DNA of 64,000 bases, taken from Syntrophobacteraceae bacterium. GTDB lineage: Bacteria > Desulfobacterota > Syntrophobacteria > Syntrophobacterales > Syntrophobacteraceae. Location: contig JALOPI010000001.1 in NCBI GenBank assembly GCA_025453975.1, forward strand, positions 106,381-170,380, in the 5' to 3' direction. Shown here in pieces: positions 62,552-64,000 of this stretch. Numbering within the stretch: the first letter of the stretch is position 1; each line of letters starts with the position of its first letter. Position numbers and translations under genes: made by a program. The notes beneath the pieces were generated by a model. It was not told the DNA's origin. It searched no databases and saw only the letters and a list, made by a program, of their open reading frames with translations.

Positions 62552-63349
62552 ATGGCAATCGTCTCATCTCACACTCCCTCCGACCCGCCCGGCGGAGCCT
62601 CCCAAGGGCAGGACAAGACCCACTTCGGATATCTCCAGGTGCCGGTGAAGGACAAGTCGGAATGGGTGCGCCGCCACTTCAACACGGTGGCGTCCAGGTA
62701 CGACTTCATGAACAGCCTGTTGAGCCTGGGGACCCATCACATCTGGAAGCGCATCGCCGTCAGAATGATGGATCTGAGAGCGGGAGACCGTGTCCTGGAT
62801 CTCTGTGGAGGCACGGCCGACCTGGCGCTCCTGGCGGCTGAGGTGGTGGGGCCTTCGGGGAGCATCGTCCTCTATGACATCAACTGGGCCATGATGGTGA
62901 CCGGTCTTCCCAAGGTGCACGCCTCGCCCCATGGTCGAAAGGTCCAGTATATCCAGGGCGACGCGGAGGTGCTGGCCTGCGCGGATGGCAGCTTCGATGC
63001 CGCCATGGTGGGATTCGGGATCCGCAACCTCACCCACATGGAGGAGGGGTTCCGGGAGATGCATCGGGCGCTCAAGCCTGGCGGCAAGCTGATGTGCCTG
63101 GAGTTCTCGCACCCCGTCACGCCCTGGTTCGCCGCCCTGTACGATTTCTACTCCTTCACCATCATGCCAGCCGTCGGCAGAGTCTTGGGGGGATCGCAGC
63201 CCGCTTATACCTATCTGCCCGAATCCATCCGGTTGTTTCCCGATGCCGATGAGCTGAAGCGTATTCTGGAGCGTATCGGATTCACTCGGGTTCGGTACCG
63301 CCGGCTCACCGACGGAATCGCCGTCGTCCATGTCGGCATCAAGCAGTGA
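62552..63349 (+). CDS. ubiE: Ubiquinone/menaquinone C-methyltransferase
   Basis: About 265 residues from the ATG at 62552; a GTG at 62525 is possible. Motifs: RRHFNTVASRYDFMNSLLSL, GDRVLDLCGGTADLALLA, QGDAEVLACADGSFDAAMVG, FGIRNLTHMEEGFREMHRAL with KPGGKLMCLEFSHPV. It methylates demethylmenaquinone using SAM; in an anaerobe menaquinone is the likely quinone. Consistent with the UbiD/MqnL-like decarboxylase at 19.8 kb. The next methyltransferase begins 10 bases on. Confidence 0.94.
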   Translation: MAIVSSHTPSDPPGGASQGQDKTHFGYLQVPVKDKSEWVRRHFNTVASRYDFMNSLLSLGTHHIWKRIAVRMMDLRAGDRVLDLCGGTADLALLAAEVVGPSGSIVLYDINWAMMVTGLPKVHASPHGRKVQYIQGDAEVLACADGSFDAAMVGFGIRNLTHMEEGFREMHRALKPGGKLMCLEFSHPVTPWFAALYDFYSFTIMPAVGRVLGGSQPAYTYLPESIRLFPDADELKRILERIGFTRVRYRRLTDGIAVVHVGIKQ

Positions 63350-63359
63350 GGTGTCGAGG

Positions 63360-63962
63360 ATGAAGCTCAACTGGGCGGAGCGGTGGGTGGTCAATAACCC
63401 GGTGAGGGTGCTGGAGCAGGGCTTCCACGTGCGATGGTTCGGCAGGGTGAAGCCCCTGCGGGCGCGGGACGTCGTGCTTGAGGTGGGATGTGGCCGGGGA
63501 GCCGGGGCCGTGCTCACCGTCGAGCAACTGGGGCCGGCTCACGTCTGCGCGATGGATCTGGATCATCAAATGATTCGAAGGGGAATGAGGTATGTGGCTC
63601 CCTCCCTCCGCTCCAAGATTTCCTTCTACGTCGGCGACCTGGAATCCCTGCCCCATGCGAGCGCATCCATGGACGCGGTGTTCTGCTATGGAGTCCTCCA
63701 CCATGTGCCGGACTGGCGCCGCGCCGTGTCGGAGATCCACCGGGTGTTGAAGCCGGGAGGATCCCTTTATCTCGAGGAGCTATACCCGGCCCTCTACCAA
63801 AACTTCATCACCAGGCACCTGCTGGCGCATCCCGAGGAAGATCGCTTTCGAAGCTCTGACCTGAAGGCTGCCCTGGATGCGGCGGGCTTGAAGCTGCTCG
63901 ATGCCCTGGAGCTCAAGGCCGTTGGAATCCTGGCCGTGCTGAGCAAGGCCGGCGGCGAGTGA
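63360..63962 (+). CDS. Class I SAM-dependent methyltransferase
   Basis: 200 residues from the ATG with GAGGTG seven bases upstream. Motif I VVLEVGCGRGAGAVLTVEQL, acidic loop AMDLDHQMIRRGM, post-I FYVGDLESLPHASASMDAV, motif IV YGVLHHVPDWRRAVSEIHRV with KPGGSLYLEELYPA. It resembles small-molecule methyltransferases of the methyltransf_11 group. Its position next to ubiE hints at quinone or lipid methylation, but the substrate is unknown. Confidence 0.87.
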   Translation: MKLNWAERWVVNNPVRVLEQGFHVRWFGRVKPLRARDVVLEVGCGRGAGAVLTVEQLGPAHVCAMDLDHQMIRRGMRYVAPSLRSKISFYVGDLESLPHASASMDAVFCYGVLHHVPDWRRAVSEIHRVLKPGGSLYLEELYPALYQNFITRHLLAHPEEDRFRSSDLKAALDAAGLKLLDALELKAVGILAVLSKAGGE

Positions 63963-64000
63963 ATGGCGGTGAAAGCCATGTCTGAGCTGCATGGGGTGCG
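63963..64000 (+). CDS. Possible start of a next gene (cut by window end)
   Basis: An ATG immediately follows the methyltransferase stop (TGAATG) and the frame stays open to the window end. GGCGAG lies just upstream. Too short to identify. Confidence 0.25.
   Translation, partial: MAVKAMSELHGV

Overview
The window looks like about 64 kb of a high-GC Desulfobacterota chromosome (formerly Deltaproteobacteria), most likely close to the Syntrophobacterales. That placement is inferred from gene content: an rpsB-tsf-pyrH-frr-uppS-cdsA-dxr-rseP-tsaB block, a carboxynorspermidine-type polyamine route, an Hsp70/DUF2760 cluster, a DAHP synthase-prephenate dehydratase fusion, and many GTG/TTG starts behind good Shine-Dalgarno sites. 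No phage, insertion sequence, rRNA or CRISPR array was seen. One tRNA (Met, CAT) is present.

Layout. 1-4.3 kb: 3' end of dnaA, then an Mla-type lipid transport operon on the minus strand (mlaE with N-terminal STAS, mlaF, mlaD, auxiliary lipoprotein) and ihfA. 4.4-11.6 kb: tRNA-Met, then a minus-strand operon of DUF2760 protein, two different Hsp70-like ATPases and a GT-B glycosyltransferase. 11.9-19.8 kb: translation, isoprenoid and envelope block. 19.8-30.7 kb, minus strand: UbiD-family decarboxylase, a degenerate SF2 ATPase, mltA, ahcY, metK, panD, panC and a redoxin-CAP fusion. 31.1-33.8 kb: SWIM/SNF2 helicase. 33.9-36.2 kb: aromatic amino acid fusion enzyme behind a phenylalanine-rich leader peptide and terminators. 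36.3-42.2 kb: MBOAT/AlgJ-like O-acetylation pair, miaA, and convergent nspC plus carboxynorspermidine synthase. 43.4-48.1 kb: YcbK-like peptidase, GAF protein, dynamin-like GTPase. 48-50.8 kb: rluA-type synthase, FmdB zinc ribbon, thermospermine synthase-like aminopropyltransferase and speD. 51.4-56.6 kb: mlaC, radC, a shortened quinone oxidoreductase, an ABC ATPase, a nucleotidyltransferase and mltG. 56.9-64 kb: purM, MoxR-DUF58-transglutaminase operon, rpmB, ubiE and a methyltransferase.

The genes link up in several ways. metK, ahcY and speD share SAM chemistry. The carboxy route (41-42 kb) could make a triamine that the thermospermine synthase-like enzyme (49.5 kb) extends with decarboxylated SAM from SpeD. 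mlaC lies about 47 kb from the other mla genes. The strongest regulatory signal is the leader before the DAHP synthase fusion: a consensus-like promoter, a 23-residue ORF with seven Phe codons in ten, and a terminator whose 5' arm can pair instead with the end of the leader ORF. This is a textbook attenuation layout read directly from sequence. The best candidate for a poorly described system is the DUF2760/Hsp70/Hsp70/glycosyltransferase operon.
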